Notes: a model not told the origin generated them from the letters alone. Positions 7,733 to 17,131 are shown, numbered from the stretch's first letter. The stretch is DNA of 38,787 bases from an uncultured Bacteroidota bacterium (GCA_903839875.1 CAIMDZ010000220.1:1-38787), one strand, 5' to 3'. A program made the numbers and translations.

Positions 7733-9982
7733 ATGAATGAGTTTGTACCAGGCGTTGCCGCCAAATTGAATTTAAGACAACAGGATGTTTCTGCCGTATT
7801 GGAATTGCTGGACGAAGGCGCCACTATTCCTTTTATTGCACGTTACCGTAAAGATAAAACCGGAGCCCTCGATGAGGTGCAGATAATGCAGATCCAGGAT
7901 GAAGCAAACTTCCAGAAAGAATTTTCAGAACGCAAGGCATTTATAGAAAAAACAATTACCGGGCAGGGAAAAATGACGGATGCCCTGCAGGAAAAAATAA
8001 ATAAAGCAACAACCATTGCCGCCCTCGAAGACCTTTACCTTCCCTATAAACCAAAACGTAAAACAAAAGCACAGACCGCACGCGAGAACGGGCTGGAGCC
8101 CTTTGCGTTATTGCTGTTGGAACAAAACAATATTGATGTTTCTGCCTCCGCAAATGGTTACATGAATGAACAGGTAAAAACACCAGATGAAGCTCTGCAG
8201 GGTGCAAGGGATATTATTGCCGAAATGGTGAACGAACATGGTGAAGTGCGTGCAAGGATGCGTAAGCTTTTTGAAAATAAAGCTACGGTACTGAGTAAGG
8301 TGCTTGCAGACAAAGAAGCAGAAGCCATAAAATACAAAGACTATTTCGAATTTTCCGAGCCAATCTCAAAGATACCCTCACACCGTATGCTTGCAATCAT
8401 GCGGGGCTTTATGGAAGGCATGTTACGCATGTCCATTTCCCCGGTTGAGGAAGATGCGCTGGATGTAATTGAAGGGCTATTTGTAAAGGCAAATAATGAC
8501 GCAGGAGCGCAGGTGAAAAAAGCTGTAAAAGACTCATGGCGCAGGCTGTTACAACCCGGACTGGAAAGTGAATTCCGTATGGCATTGAAGATAAAAGCCG
8601 ATGAAGAAGCCATCAACGTTTTTTCCGAAAATCTGCGTCAGTTATTATTAAGTGCTCCCCTTGGCAGCAAGAGGATACTGGCTTTAGATCCTGGCTACCG
8701 GACTGGATGTAAGATAGCTTGCCTGGATGAAAAGGGCGCATTGGTGAAAACCGGCCTTATCTATATTCATGAGCCCGGCAGGCTTATTGATGCAGAACAT
8801 AAGATACGCAGCCTCGTGAAGGAATACAATATTGAATCGTTCGCTATCGGTGATGGTACCGCAGGGAGAGAAACGGAACAATTCATCAAGAAGCTGAACC
8901 TGGGCCTGCCCATATTTCTGGTAAATGAAGATGGTGCATCTATATACTCCGCTTCAGAAATTGCTCGTGAAGAATTCCCCAACGAAGACATCACCATACG
9001 CGGTGCAGTGAGCATAGGCCGCCGCCTAATGGACCCTCTTGCGGAACTTGTGAAAATTGACCCTAAAAGTATTGGGGTAGGGCAATACCAGCACGATGTG
9101 AACCAGGTGCGACTGAAAGAACGCCTGGACCAAACCGTAATAAGCTGCGTGAATACAGTAGGTGTAAACCTGAATACAGCCAGTAAACACTTGTTAAGCT
9201 ATGTGAGTGGCATTGGTCCTTCTATCGCTGAGAATATTGTTACCTACAGGAAGGAGTTAGGCCGGTTTACCTCAAGGAGGCAATTAATGAAGGTTCCCCG
9301 ACTTGGCAACAAGGCATACGAGCAGTGCGCGGGATTTCTCCGTATTAAAGATGGTGATGATCCGCTCGACGCCAGCGCCGTGCATCCTGAGGCATACAAA
9401 GTCGTTTCAGGCATGGCTGCTGATATAGGTGTAGATGTAAAGTCGCTGATAGGGAATGAAGAGTTAGTTAAAAAGCTGAACCCTAAGAAATACATAACCC
9501 CTGAAACAGGAGAACACACACTCAATGACATCATCAACGAGTTAAAGAAACCCGGCCTTGACCCGCGTAGTGAAGTGCAGCAGTTTGAATTTGCCAATAT
9601 CTATAGTATAGAGGATGTAAAGGCAGGTATGGTAGTGCCCGGTGTGGTTACCAATCTCACCCGCTTTGGTGCATTCGTTGATATCGGAGTTAAGCAGGAC
9701 GGCCTGGTGCATGTTTCCGAAATAGCCAACAAATATATTACAGACCCCAATGAGGTACTGAAGCTCAATCAGAAAGTATCAGTGCTGGTAACTGAGGTAG
9801 ACGTAGCACGCAAACGCATAGCCCTCTCCATCAAGCAGGCTCAGGAACCAACGGCACGAAAAGATAAACCTCAAAGCCCACCTCAACCCCGTAAGGATTT
9901 TGGAAAACCAAAAGAAAAAGAGGCAAAAGAACTAAGTATGAATGATGCGCTAAGCCTCCTGAAAAACAAATTCGGGAAATAG
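7733..9982 (+). CDS. tex: Tex family RNA-binding protein
   Basis: A 749-residue soluble protein, the usual length for Tex/YhgF. In order: the Tex N-terminal helical region (1-~190), the RNase H-like YqgF domain (~314-455, KRILALDPGYRTGCKIAC), a helix-hairpin-helix pair (~467-540, YVSGIGPSIAENIV and KVPRLGNKAYEQCAG), and an S1 RNA-binding domain (~628-705, VVTNLTRFGAFVDIG). The C-terminal tail is Lys/Pro-rich. Tex is a conserved cytoplasmic RNA-binding protein linked to transcription and RNA metabolism. It starts at ATG 7733 after a near-consensus -7 box (TACATTCG, about 7708-7715). It is monocistronic. Confidence 0.95.
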   Translation: MNEFVPGVAAKLNLRQQDVSAVLELLDEGATIPFIARYRKDKTGALDEVQIMQIQDEANFQKEFSERKAFIEKTITGQGKMTDALQEKINKATTIAALEDLYLPYKPKRKTKAQTARENGLEPFALLLLEQNNIDVSASANGYMNEQVKTPDEALQGARDIIAEMVNEHGEVRARMRKLFENKATVLSKVLADKEAEAIKYKDYFEFSEPISKIPSHRMLAIMRGFMEGMLRMSISPVEEDALDVIEGLFVKANNDAGAQVKKAVKDSWRRLLQPGLESEFRMALKIKADEEAINVFSENLRQLLLSAPLGSKRILALDPGYRTGCKIACLDEKGALVKTGLIYIHEPGRLIDAEHKIRSLVKEYNIESFAIGDGTAGRETEQFIKKLNLGLPIFLVNEDGASIYSASEIAREEFPNEDITIRGAVSIGRRLMDPLAELVKIDPKSIGVGQYQHDVNQVRLKERLDQTVISCVNTVGVNLNTASKHLLSYVSGIGPSIAENIVTYRKELGRFTSRRQLMKVPRLGNKAYEQCAGFLRIKDGDDPLDASAVHPEAYKVVSGMAADIGVDVKSLIGNEELVKKLNPKKYITPETGEHTLNDIINELKKPGLDPRSEVQQFEFANIYSIEDVKAGMVVPGVVTNLTRFGAFVDIGVKQDGLVHVSEIANKYITDPNEVLKLNQKVSVLVTEVDVARKRIALSIKQAQEPTARKDKPQSPPQPRKDFGKPKEKEAKELSMNDALSLLKNKFGK

Positions 9983-10170
9983 TTTTCACATAGGATTGTC
10001 AACTTGCCGGTAAATTTGTAATTTGTGTTGTTATACAGTTTGTTTCCTAATATAGTCAGGGAAAAATGGAAGATAAATATCACCTCCCTTTAGGGTCGGG
10101 GTTTATTGGTAAATGAGTTTAGACTACTTTAGAATAAAGACAAGTATAGCTTACAACTTACGACTAACCT

Positions 10171-10545
10171 ATGTTGCGTGCCTTTTTATTAGTTGGTTTA
10201 GGTGGTGCCACCGGCAGTATGGCCCGGTATGGTATAGGCTATGCGATTAGTAAATACCTTCATAATCCGCTTTATCCGGTAGCAACTTTTAGTATCAACA
10301 TTATTGGTTCTCTGATCATAGGAATATTATTCGGACTTTCATCCCGCAGCCAATGGCTGCAGGTGACAGGCATGTATTTACTGGCATCGGGTTTTTGTGG
10401 TGGCTTTACTACATTCTCTACCTTTGCACTCGACAATGTAGATCTTATGCAAAAAGGTCAATCATGGGTTGCTATTACCTACACTGCTTTAAGTGTTGCA
10501 CTAGGTTTATTGTTATGCCGTGCAGGAATATGGCTGGCAGGCTGA
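10171..10545 (+). CDS. crcB: Fluoride ion channel CrcB/FluC
   Basis: A 124-residue protein with four membrane segments, the standard length of the Fluc family. Hallmarks are GGATGSMARYG (11-21), the pore-lining Asn in SINIIGS (Asn43) and the phenylalanine-box region GFCGGFTTFSTF (74-85). It works as a dual-topology dimer that exports fluoride across the inner membrane. A single copy is seen, as expected for the homodimeric type. I looked for a fluoride (crcB) riboswitch in the 188 bases upstream and saw none; a possible promoter (TTGG at 10106, TACTTTAG at 10125) gives a leader of only ~35 bases. Confidence 0.95.
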   Translation: MLRAFLLVGLGGATGSMARYGIGYAISKYLHNPLYPVATFSINIIGSLIIGILFGLSSRSQWLQVTGMYLLASGFCGGFTTFSTFALDNVDLMQKGQSWVAITYTALSVALGLLLCRAGIWLAG

Positions 10546-10557
10546 AAATGGTTTAAC

Positions 10558-11727
10558 TTACAATGCATTTGCCTGCTTTATTACCTCATCTATATCATCA
10601 CTAAAATCTTCGCGGTACCTGTAAAATAACGCTTGTTCTATGGCTGCAAGCGCTTCGGTTTTGTGGCGCTCTTCTATGTGCACCAGTGCCAGATTTTTAT
10701 ACGCCCGGGCGTTCCCTTTGTCATTGCTCAATGCATGAAGTATGAGGTCTTTTGCTTCCTGCACGTGCCCAGTTTTCAGTAGCGCATATCCTTTATTATT
10801 TATTGCGAAAGCATGCGCCGGGTCAAGCTCAATAGCCTGGTCAAATTCTTTTATTGCATCTTCATACTTTCCAAGGTCGTTCAGGCAGGCTCCTGTTCCG
10901 TTATGCAGGTCTGCATCTTTTCCATCAAAAGATCTATAAATTTCAATGGCTTTTTCAGGCTTGTTTAGTTTTACATAACAGGCAGCAATGCACAGGTTTA
11001 TATTTCTGTCGTCCAAATCAAGGCCCTTTGAGTATTCAATCGCATCCTGGTATTGTTTTTCATGGTATAAACACCATAAGGTGAGGTGTTTCGCTGTATT
11101 ATCGTCCTTATCCAGGTCCAGAACCACCTCGCAAACCTGGCGGCAGATATCATATCTTCCAACGTCAGCAAGGCGTATGGCCTCCTTTACATGGTTATCT
11201 GCAACTGTTTTTTTGTAATCATCTGCCCAGAATTTTTTTCGTAATTTTGAATAGGGTTCCTTTACTGATGGAGTTATGTCAAACTCCATCCGCTCAATTT
11301 CGATCGGAGGGGCAATGAATTTATTTATTTCAGCAAGGAAATTCTCAAAGACCCAGCCACTTTTCTTGAATATTGTCCCGATCTCATTAGGATAACTGAA
11401 CAGGGCCAGCATAATATGATATACATCCAGTTCGCCATCGCCTGTCTCCTGCGCATACTGGCTGCCAAATTGCAGCAGTTGCCCCGTGTTCATTGTTAAC
11501 GGGATCGCATCTCCTTCAAGGGGATAATTTTCCAGTTGCGCATCTTTTTTTTCCAGTTGCGCTATTATCCGTTCTTTGTCCTCCTGCGGGAAGATGTTTG
11601 AAAACGGTGAGTCGGCCTGTAAAATACCCAGGGCCAGCGTTGACATGTCTATAATGTTATGTTCGCTGCCGGTAGCTATATTTTTGGCGCTATCAAGCGC
11701 TTCGGTTAAAAAGGAAGAATGTACCAT
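10558..11727 (-). CDS. Clp-N-like domain fused to TPR repeats
   Basis: A 389-residue cytoplasmic protein with two parts. Residues 1-~140 contain two copies of the Clp R-domain pattern: LTEALDSAKNIATGSEHN followed by MSTLALGILQ, and FGSQYAQETGDGELDVYHIM followed by LALF and a helix. This is the substrate/adaptor-recognition fold of ClpA/ClpC. Residues ~185-375 are tetratricopeptide repeats (CIAACYVKLNKPEKAIEIYR; GTGACLNDLGKYEDAIKEFD; AINNKGYALLKTGHVQEAKD; AYKNLALVHIEERHKTEALA). No AAA+ ATPase is present, so it cannot unfold substrates itself. An adaptor or scaffold role in proteolysis is inference. It converges with crcB, with 12 bases between the stops. Confidence 0.75.
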   Translation of the reverse strand: MVHSSFLTEALDSAKNIATGSEHNIIDMSTLALGILQADSPFSNIFPQEDKERIIAQLEKKDAQLENYPLEGDAIPLTMNTGQLLQFGSQYAQETGDGELDVYHIMLALFSYPNEIGTIFKKSGWVFENFLAEINKFIAPPIEIERMEFDITPSVKEPYSKLRKKFWADDYKKTVADNHVKEAIRLADVGRYDICRQVCEVVLDLDKDDNTAKHLTLWCLYHEKQYQDAIEYSKGLDLDDRNINLCIAACYVKLNKPEKAIEIYRSFDGKDADLHNGTGACLNDLGKYEDAIKEFDQAIELDPAHAFAINNKGYALLKTGHVQEAKDLILHALSNDKGNARAYKNLALVHIEERHKTEALAAIEQALFYRYREDFSDDIDEVIKQANAL

Positions 11728-11989
11728 TACCCCGCTAAATTAATAATTAGAGCAGATATTTTTTCATGGTACGGATTTTATCGGGGTAAAATGATATTGA
11801 TATTCAAAAACAATATAGATAATCGGCAGTTCAATTGGCAAGGTTATACTGATGTATAATGTATCGTTCCCATGGGCAAGGTTCAGTTCTTTCTTTCGGA
11901 GAGGTAGGGGGCCAGTTTTGATTTATCGGCGGTTGTTTGGTAACTTTACATTCAAATAGTATCATTATTAAAGACTTGCAGAATACAAT
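11728..11989. promoter_or_regulatory. Divergent intergenic region with promoter of the 92-aa gene
   Basis: TTTG (11917-11920), 20 bases, then TAACTTTA (11941-11948) forms a bacteroidete-type promoter for the plus-strand gene, with a leader near 35-40 bases. On the minus side a weak TAATTTAG box lies just before the ATG of the Clp-N/TPR gene. No other gene or RNA structure was seen. Confidence 0.45.
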
Positions 11990-12268
11990 ATGAGCGTTAT
12001 TAATATAAAATTGTATGAATTTGCCCGGAAAGAAATGAACCTTTCTGAGGATAAGGCAAGGGATTTTGTGCAGGCTATTGATGACGTGGTAAAGGAAGAT
12101 TTTAGGGGTGAGGGACTTAGTGAATTAGCTACAAAATCTTTTGTAAAAGATGAAATCCATCGCCTGGAGCTATCAACTTATAAAGCGGTATTTTGGGCTG
12201 GGCTGATACAATTCCTTGCTATTGTAGCTTCTATATTCGGCATAATCAGTTTTATGCTTCGTAAATAA
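11990..12268 (+). CDS. Small coiled-coil protein with C-terminal membrane anchor
   Basis: A 92-residue protein. Residues 1-60 are charged and helical (KEMNLSEDKARDFVQAIDDV) and residues ~66-89 form a single hydrophobic segment (FLAIVASIFGIISFML) followed by RK. The architecture (amphipathic helix, KDEIHRLE spacer, C-terminal anchor) resembles small DUF1640-like/coiled-coil membrane proteins that bacteria often carry near toxin-antitoxin loci, but I cannot name a function. A plausible promoter precedes it. The next gene, odhB, starts 69 bases downstream and has its own -7 box, so they need not be co-transcribed. Confidence 0.75.
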   Translation: MSVINIKLYEFARKEMNLSEDKARDFVQAIDDVVKEDFRGEGLSELATKSFVKDEIHRLELSTYKAVFWAGLIQFLAIVASIFGIISFMLRK

Positions 12269-12300
12269 TATTCGGTTTATCAACCCGTAACTAACCAACG

Positions 12301-12308
12301 TATTTTTG
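12301..12308 (+). promoter_or_regulatory. -7 promoter box of odhB
   Basis: TATTTTTG is an exact TAnnTTTG box. The -33 box is weak (TTTA at 12276-12279, 21 bases upstream). The predicted leader to the ATG at 12338 is about 25 bases. Confidence 0.45.
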
Positions 12309-12337
12309 TAGCCTGTAAAGTTTAATCATATTTTCCC

Positions 12338-13573
12338 ATGATAGAGATAAAGGTGCCAACAGTTGGTGAATCCATTAATGAGGTTACTTTGGTCAAATGG
12401 CTGAAGAAAGATGGTGATTATGTGAACAGGGATGAATTATTGTGCGAACTGGAATCTGAAAAGGCAACATTTGAACTGAACGCCGAACAGGCCGGACTAT
12501 TGCACATTGTGGCACAGGAAGGCGCTACGCTGCATATTGGTGATACTGCATGCACCATTGATGAGGCCGCTGCAAAACCGGAAGGTGCAGCACAGGCTGC
12601 CCCCGCTGTTGCAAAGGCAGAAGTACCAAAGAAAGAAGAAAAGAAGGCTGCGGCCCCGGCACCTGCAAAAGAGGCAGCCCAACCCGCCAATGTAAAAGCA
12701 ACTCCGGTGGCTAATGCCATCATGAGTGAAAAAAAGGTGAGCGCTGACAGTATAAAAGGATCAGGACCGCAGGGCAGGATTGTAAAGCATGATGTTATCG
12801 AAGCGCTGGCTCATCCGCCGACGAAAAATGCAGATGGTACTCCTGTTCGGGAGGAGCGCCGCGAGAAAATGAGCAACCTCCGCAAGACGTTATCACGGCG
12901 ACTCGTGGAAGCAAAGAACAGCACGGCCATGCTCACCACATTTAATGAGGTGGACATGTCGCGCATTATGGAGATACGCAAGCAGTATAAAGACGCCTTC
13001 AAAGAAGCGCATGGGGTTAATCTTGGTTTCATGTCTTTCTTTACCAAGGCATGTAGTATAGCCCTCATGGAGTGGCCCGCTGTTAATGCATATATTGATG
13101 GAGATGCATTGGTATATCACGAATATTGCGACATCTCCATTGCTGTATCCGGCCCGAAAGGGCTGGTGGTACCTGTGATCCGTAATGCACAGGCACTCTC
13201 AATGGGAGAGATAGAAAAAGAAGTACTGGCATTGGCCACAAAAGCCCGCGACAATAAACTAAGCCCCGATGAAATGGCAGGCGGCACGTTCACCATTACC
13301 AACGGCGGAATATTCGGCTCACTGATGTCAACGCCAATTATCAATATCCCTCAATCTGCCATCCTTGGAATGCACAAGATTCAGGATCGGCCGGTGGCAA
13401 TAAATGGAAAAGTCGAGGTTCGACCTATGATGTATGTGGCTGTAAGCTATGATCACAGGATCATAGATGGGCGCGAATCAGTAGGTTTCCTTGTTAGGGT
13501 TAAAGAACTGCTGGAAAATCCTGAATTACTGCTGTTTGGTAAAGACCCTGTAAAGTCATTGCTGGGGTTATAA
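12338..13573 (+). CDS. odhB: 2-oxoglutarate dehydrogenase E2, dihydrolipoamide succinyltransferase
   Basis: A 411-residue E2 component of the TCA cycle 2-oxoglutarate dehydrogenase complex; it transfers the succinyl group from lipoate to CoA. There is one lipoyl domain (1-~75) with the lipoylated Lys42 in [10 protein letters not shown], an Ala/Pro/Lys-rich linker (~78-112), a peripheral subunit-binding domain (~113-155, [12 protein letters not shown] and [13 protein letters not shown]), and the catalytic core (~180-411) with the active-site SYDHRIIDG motif (His373, Asp377). The single lipoyl domain and the core sequence favour succinyl- over acetyl-transferase. No E1 (odhA/sucA) gene is adjacent, which is common in Bacteroidota. 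Isocitrate dehydrogenase, the preceding TCA enzyme, is encoded nearby on the other strand. Confidence 0.95.
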   Translation: MIEIKVPTVGESINEVTLVKWLKKDGDYVNRDELLCELESEKATFELNAEQAGLLHIVAQEGATLHIGDTACTIDEAAAKPEGAAQAAPAVAKAEVPKKEEKKAAAPAPAKEAAQPANVKATPVANAIMSEKKVSADSIKGSGPQGRIVKHDVIEALAHPPTKNADGTPVREERREKMSNLRKTLSRRLVEAKNSTAMLTTFNEVDMSRIMEIRKQYKDAFKEAHGVNLGFMSFFTKACSIALMEWPAVNAYIDGDALVYHEYCDISIAVSGPKGLVVPVIRNAQALSMGEIEKEVLALATKARDNKLSPDEMAGGTFTITNGGIFGSLMSTPIINIPQSAILGMHKIQDRPVAINGKVEVRPMMYVAVSYDHRIIDGRESVGFLVRVKELLENPELLLFGKDPVKSLLGL

Positions 13574-13610
13574 TGGATCATTGAATATTCATATGAATCA
13601 AAGCTCCTTG

Positions 13611-13817
13611 CTAATGCGTTGACGTTTGTTTCATACTGCCATTTCTTTTGGCTTTGCGGGTATGGTAAACTCTGTGCCCTGCTCCGAACAAAAGAAAAAC
13701 AACAACTACTAATCCTGCTAATAATGTCCACATGCCCATATAAGTTATTTTAAGTCTGGTTGTATTAACCCAGTACTTATAATAATCGCGCCAACGGACT
13801 GAGATACCCTTTTGCAT
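13611..13817 (-). CDS. Possible small membrane protein (68 aa)
   Basis: An ORF of 68 residues with one strong hydrophobic segment, about residues 27-47 (MGMWTLLAGLVVVVFLLFG), between a basic, Tyr/Trp-rich N-terminal part and a Lys/Arg/His-rich tail. It lies between the odhB stop and the icd terminator, where no other gene fits. No homologue is recognised. It is supported only by its composition and the otherwise empty space; translation might instead begin at Met27. Moderate to low certainty. Confidence 0.4.
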   Translation of the reverse strand: MQKGISVRWRDYYKYWVNTTRLKITYMGMWTLLAGLVVVVFLLFGAGHRVYHTRKAKRNGSMKQTSTH

Positions 13818-13905
13818 TTTTAGTAACCCTTGGCAGTATGTTAAAGATATATAAAAGTAAAATATGTTACGATGTATCTTTCCATTTTATCTGAATTGTA
13901 AAAGT

Positions 13906-13937
13906 GATAATGCCGGGATAATTATCCCGGCATTATC
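13906..13937. terminator. Perfect 32-bp palindrome, terminator of icd
   Basis: GATAATGCCGGGATAA (13906-13921) is followed directly by its exact reverse complement (13922-13937), giving a 16-bp perfect arm on each side. It lies 21 bases past the stop of the minus-strand icd gene and on that strand is followed by ACTTTTAC. This fits a rho-independent terminator. Confidence 0.75.
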
Positions 13938-13958
13938 AAAAATAAGAAATAAAAAATA

Positions 13959-15185
13959 TTACCCGAGTTTCTTGGCCAATCCTTCATTCAGCGCATCCAA
14001 AAACTCTTCGGTGTAAAGGTAATGCTCACCATGGTTCACCTTATTGCCATGAATGCACACTGCAAGGTCCTTGGTCATTTTACCACTCTCTACAGTTTCA
14101 ACACACACAGTTTCAAGCGCATGAGTGAAATTGATCAGTTCCTGGTTGTTATCCAGCTTCCCACGGAAAGCCAGGCCTCTTGTCCACGCGAAAATGGATG
14201 CAATAGGGTTGGTTGATGTTGGCCTGCCCTTCTGGTATTCGCGGTAGTGCCGTGTAACAGTACCATGTGCTGCTTCAGCTTCCATAGTGTTGCCATCAGG
14301 TGTAATAAGCACGGATGTCATAAGTCCAAGTGAACCAAAGCCCTGTGCCACTGTATCGCTTTGTACATCTCCGTCATAGTTCTTACATGCCCATACGAAA
14401 TTACCGTTCCACTTCAGTGCACTGGCAACCATGTCATCTATCAGGCGGTGCTCATATACTATGCCTGCCTTATCAAAGGCCGCCTTGAATTCGTCCTGGA
14501 ATATCTTCTCGAAAATATCCTTGAACCTGCCGTCATACTTTTTAAGAATGGTGTTCTTGGTAGACAAATACAACGGCCACTTTTTCGACAATGCCATATT
14601 GAAACATGCCCTTGCAAAACCCATGATAGACTCATCTGTATTATACATAGCCATAGCCACACCATCGCCCTTGAAATCATAAACCACATGTTCAATGGTT
14701 TGACCGTTCTCACCTTCAAATTTGATGGTCAGTTTACCCTTGCCCTTGGTAACAAAATCAGTAGCGCGGTACTGATCGCCGAATGCATGACGGCCAATAC
14801 AAATGGGTGCGGTCCAGTTAGGCACAAGGCGGGGGATATTACGCATTACAATCGGCTCCCGGAACACAGTGCCATCCAGGATATTTCTGATAGTTCCGTT
14901 CGGGCTCTTCCACATTTGCTTCAGTTTGAACTCTTCCACACGGGCTTCATCCGGAGTTATGGTAGCACACTTGATTCCTACGCCGCATTCCTTGATTGCA
15001 TTTGCTGAGTCAATAGTTACCTGGTCATTCGTTGCATCACGGTGCTCTATGCCAAGGTCATAATATTTGATGTCAATGTCGAGATAAGGGAGAATCAGTT
15101 TCTCTTTAATGTATTTCCAGATAATGCGTGTCATTTCATCACCATCCAGTTCCACTACGGGATTTGCAACTTTGATTTTAGCCAT
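13959..15185 (-). CDS. icd: NADP-dependent isocitrate dehydrogenase (eukaryote-like homodimer type)
   Basis: A 408-residue enzyme converting isocitrate to 2-oxoglutarate in the TCA cycle, making NADPH. The sequence follows the IDH1/IDH2-like subfamily: [20 protein letters not shown] (substrate Ser/Asn/Arg), the metal-binding Asp region around [13 protein letters not shown], and [17 protein letters not shown] for the cofactor. The length and these motifs differ from the E. coli-type Icd. The start [20 protein letters not shown] is typical. A consensus -7 box lies ~50 bases upstream and the palindromic terminator follows, so it is a single-gene unit. Confidence 0.96.
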   Translation of the reverse strand: MAKIKVANPVVELDGDEMTRIIWKYIKEKLILPYLDIDIKYYDLGIEHRDATNDQVTIDSANAIKECGVGIKCATITPDEARVEEFKLKQMWKSPNGTIRNILDGTVFREPIVMRNIPRLVPNWTAPICIGRHAFGDQYRATDFVTKGKGKLTIKFEGENGQTIEHVVYDFKGDGVAMAMYNTDESIMGFARACFNMALSKKWPLYLSTKNTILKKYDGRFKDIFEKIFQDEFKAAFDKAGIVYEHRLIDDMVASALKWNGNFVWACKNYDGDVQSDTVAQGFGSLGLMTSVLITPDGNTMEAEAAHGTVTRHYREYQKGRPTSTNPIASIFAWTRGLAFRGKLDNNQELINFTHALETVCVETVESGKMTKDLAVCIHGNKVNHGEHYLYTEEFLDALNEGLAKKLG

Positions 15186-15236
15186 GTGCCGATTTAATTT
15201 TTTTTAATTATATAATAAGGATTTTAAAAAATCGCA

Positions 15237-15244
15237 CAAATGTA
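15237..15244 (-). promoter_or_regulatory. -7 promoter box of icd
   Basis: On the minus strand TACATTTG is an exact TAnnTTTG box. The -33 region is not well matched. The leader to the ATG at 15185 is ~45-50 bases and very AT-rich. Confidence 0.5.
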
Positions 15245-15310
15245 ATACGTTTTGTTTAAGATTGTTTATGAGAATGGTCAGGAATGATTCCTGTGCACCA
15301 AAAGCGGTGT

Positions 15311-15703
15311 TTAATGCGTGGATAATATTTGTTCTATTTCTTCAATGAATATCCTTGCAGGCTCTAATAAAGCTAAAACCTTTTCTTTCTCAAAGACAAT
15401 GTAATCTTCATAATCTCCGATTTGCCTTGTATCAAATATCTCTTTGTAGAAAGAACCTGAGGCCTCACTAATAATACCAGGTTTTATGAAATGTAATCCA
15501 AACATTTGCCGGGTACCGCTATGTGTTTTTGTATAGATATCATTGTCTGTCAGTAAAGCTATTACTGCATAAAAGCAAGCATAATATAATCTGTTTACAG
15601 CTGTATTAAGCAAATCATTTTGAATATGCGACTCTATTTCATTTAGAGTTTCGTTTGCCTTTGCAATTCTATATTTGACTAAATTAGCTTTTTCTCCATT
15701 CAT
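15311..15703 (-). CDS. HEPN domain protein, toxin partner of the MNT antitoxin
   Basis: A 130-residue helical protein of the HEPN class. The conserved NRLYYACFYAVIALL helix is present, and HSGTRQMFGLHFIKPG carries the R-x5-H arrangement (Arg65, His71) that forms the RNase site in active HEPN proteins, followed by the DTRQIGDYED motif. In HEPN/MNT modules the HEPN protein is an RNase toxin that the partner nucleotidyltransferase inactivates by modifying a Tyr near the active site. The gene overlaps the upstream MNT gene by four bases (ATGA), so the two are translationally coupled. Confidence 0.85.
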   Translation of the reverse strand: MNGEKANLVKYRIAKANETLNEIESHIQNDLLNTAVNRLYYACFYAVIALLTDNDIYTKTHSGTRQMFGLHFIKPGIISEASGSFYKEIFDTRQIGDYEDYIVFEKEKVLALLEPARIFIEEIEQILSTH

Positions 15704-16017
15704 AATACTATACCATCTTTGGTAACATTTTTATAAAACGGAGTAATTGTATGCCGCGTTGTCCATACTTTCCTGGAGAGAACAAAAGGGCTAATAATAA
15801 TGCCAGTGTCTGTTTCAATATTATACAAAGGATACTTAATTCTGACTTCCTCATCACGCGTCACCTTATCCGTATCCACCAATACCAGCAAGTCAATATC
15901 CGAATCCTCCCTGTTATCCCCACGGGCATAGGACCCATACAGGATCAGTGTAGCACCTGGCGAAGTTGCCTTTACAGATTCTTTTATCCGTTGTAATATT
16001 TGGTCCTTATCGGTCAC
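15700..16017 (-). CDS. MNT-type minimal nucleotidyltransferase, HEPN antitoxin
   Basis: A 105-residue protein with the polymerase-beta nucleotidyltransferase motif GSYARGDNREDSDIDLLV: the GSY-x-RG loop (28-33) and metal-binding Asp40 and Asp42. It would AMPylate and neutralise the HEPN toxin encoded directly downstream. The start is GTG at 16017. An exact -7 box (TAAATTTG) ends four bases before it, so the mRNA should begin at or next to this codon, and the overlapping ATG one base upstream runs straight into TGA. The unit looks like a complete two-gene toxin-antitoxin operon. Confidence 0.87.
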   Translation of the reverse strand: MTDKDQILQRIKESVKATSPGATLILYGSYARGDNREDSDIDLLVLVDTDKVTRDEEVRIKYPLYNIETDTGIIISPFVLSRKVWTTRHTITPFYKNVTKDGIVL

Positions 16018-16021
16018 ATTG

Positions 16022-16029
16022 CAAATTTA
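16022..16029 (-). promoter_or_regulatory. -7 box of the HEPN/MNT operon
   Basis: On the minus strand TAAATTTG is followed by CAAT and then the GTG start; TTTC lies 19 bases upstream as the -33 box. The same TAnnTTTG-CAAT-start arrangement precedes the GH125 gene. It implies leaderless transcription. Confidence 0.55.
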
Positions 16030-16063
16030 CAACTTTAAAATGGAGTTTGAAATAACCATGTAA

Positions 16064-17131
16064 TTAATCGAGCTTATCAATAAGCCATAACAATTCCTTC
16101 CAACTATAATCTTTTGCATGAAAATTCAGGTTATAAGCACGGTTAATGCACCAGACCAAATGTTTTTTGCTACTGATATCAAAATAGGTGGTCTCGCCGG
16201 GTAGCTTAACACGCATTCCGGAATGGTTGATATTTCTGAAAGAAAGGAAACTGAAGTTATCATCATAGATCATCAGTTTGCCGCTATGAACTATACGCCA
16301 CAATTGACGATCATTATCTGCAAGTCTTGTCAGGCAGAGCGTTTTATTTCCTTTAAATAAAGTAATACATTTCAGGTATTTGTCTCTATACTTTGCATTG
16401 TAGGTGTTTCCATAGGTCTGGTTTATAGCCTCTTCCACATATACCGATTCAGGATTCATGGTCACGATGCCGGTTAAGGTATCCTTGTTATAAACCATAT
16501 ACCCATCAAAAGATACATATTCTGCTGTATTTGCAATATTATCCGGTTCACTGAAAGTGGTAAAATAATCATACAGGTACTCGTAGTAATAAATATCGTC
16601 AAGGTCTGGTACACTATAAGAACTGCCATAATAAAACTCAAGTGGCACTGGCGGCGGACAGTTTATCCGCACGCTGTCACTGCAATGTTTGTGGCTCTTA
16701 TACTTTGTTGTAACAGATGAACAGTAGGGATAGGTATGTCCTGATCCATAATTATACCTCATTTCCCTGCCTGTTGCGCCTGAAGGTTGATTACCTGCTA
16801 CAGTGCCTGAATAATTGGTGTTGCTGTAATTTACTGATGGCGCAATCCTGGCAGCGCCGGAAGAATATCCTACCGTACCGGTGCTTACTGTCCTTGTATC
16901 ATTTGACGGGTAGTTATTCCGGTTGCCCATATCCACGGGAGGCTGACTCAAAGTACTGGTATTTGAAGAAGAAACAGGACTGGGGCTGGTACTGTTATTG
17001 TTGTTAGAATAAGTTGGTGAATTGTTTGCCGGAGGCATTGGGCTAATATTGGTACTTCTCATCTGCTGACCAATTGTGTTAGTTACAGAGATGCTGCAGA
17101 TAAGTATGAAGTATATGGCAATGTTTTTCAT
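16064..17131 (-). CDS. Secreted low-complexity hypothetical protein
   Basis: A 355-residue protein taken from ATG 17131 (MKNIAIYFILICSISV), which gives a clean signal peptide of ~22 residues; in-frame starts up to 17158 would place extra charged residues before it. Residues ~25-120 are rich in Ser, Asn, Pro, Thr and Tyr and of low complexity. The rest is more ordered, with a Tyr/Asp-rich stretch (~175-200) and a C-terminal domain with aromatic and charged residues (LTRLADNDRQLWRIV and YSWKELLWLIDKLD). No family is recognised. It is probably exported and perhaps surface-exposed. It diverges from the VWA gene across a region with tandem repeats. Confidence 0.75.
   Translation of the reverse strand: MKNIAIYFILICSISVTNTIGQQMRSTNISPMPPANNSPTYSNNNNSTSPSPVSSSNTSTLSQPPVDMGNRNNYPSNDTRTVSTGTVGYSSGAARIAPSVNYSNTNYSGTVAGNQPSGATGREMRYNYGSGHTYPYCSSVTTKYKSHKHCSDSVRINCPPPVPLEFYYGSSYSVPDLDDIYYYEYLYDYFTTFSEPDNIANTAEYVSFDGYMVYNKDTLTGIVTMNPESVYVEEAINQTYGNTYNAKYRDKYLKCITLFKGNKTLCLTRLADNDRQLWRIVHSGKLMIYDDNFSFLSFRNINHSGMRVKLPGETTYFDISSKKHLVWCINRAYNLNFHAKDYSWKELLWLIDKLD

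Noticed and set aside
10000-10170. Possible fluoride riboswitch before crcB
   Set aside because: No pseudoknot-like conserved crcB-motif sequence was recognised; the predicted leader is only ~35 bases.
13453-13731. 92-codon minus-strand ORF over the odhB end
   Set aside because: Its first part overlaps the well-supported odhB C-terminus in antisense; the 68-aa ORF in another frame is the better candidate.
14361-15008. 215-codon plus-strand ORF antisense to icd
   Set aside because: It lies wholly inside the strongly supported icd gene and has no domain; long antisense frames are common in well-conserved coding sequence.
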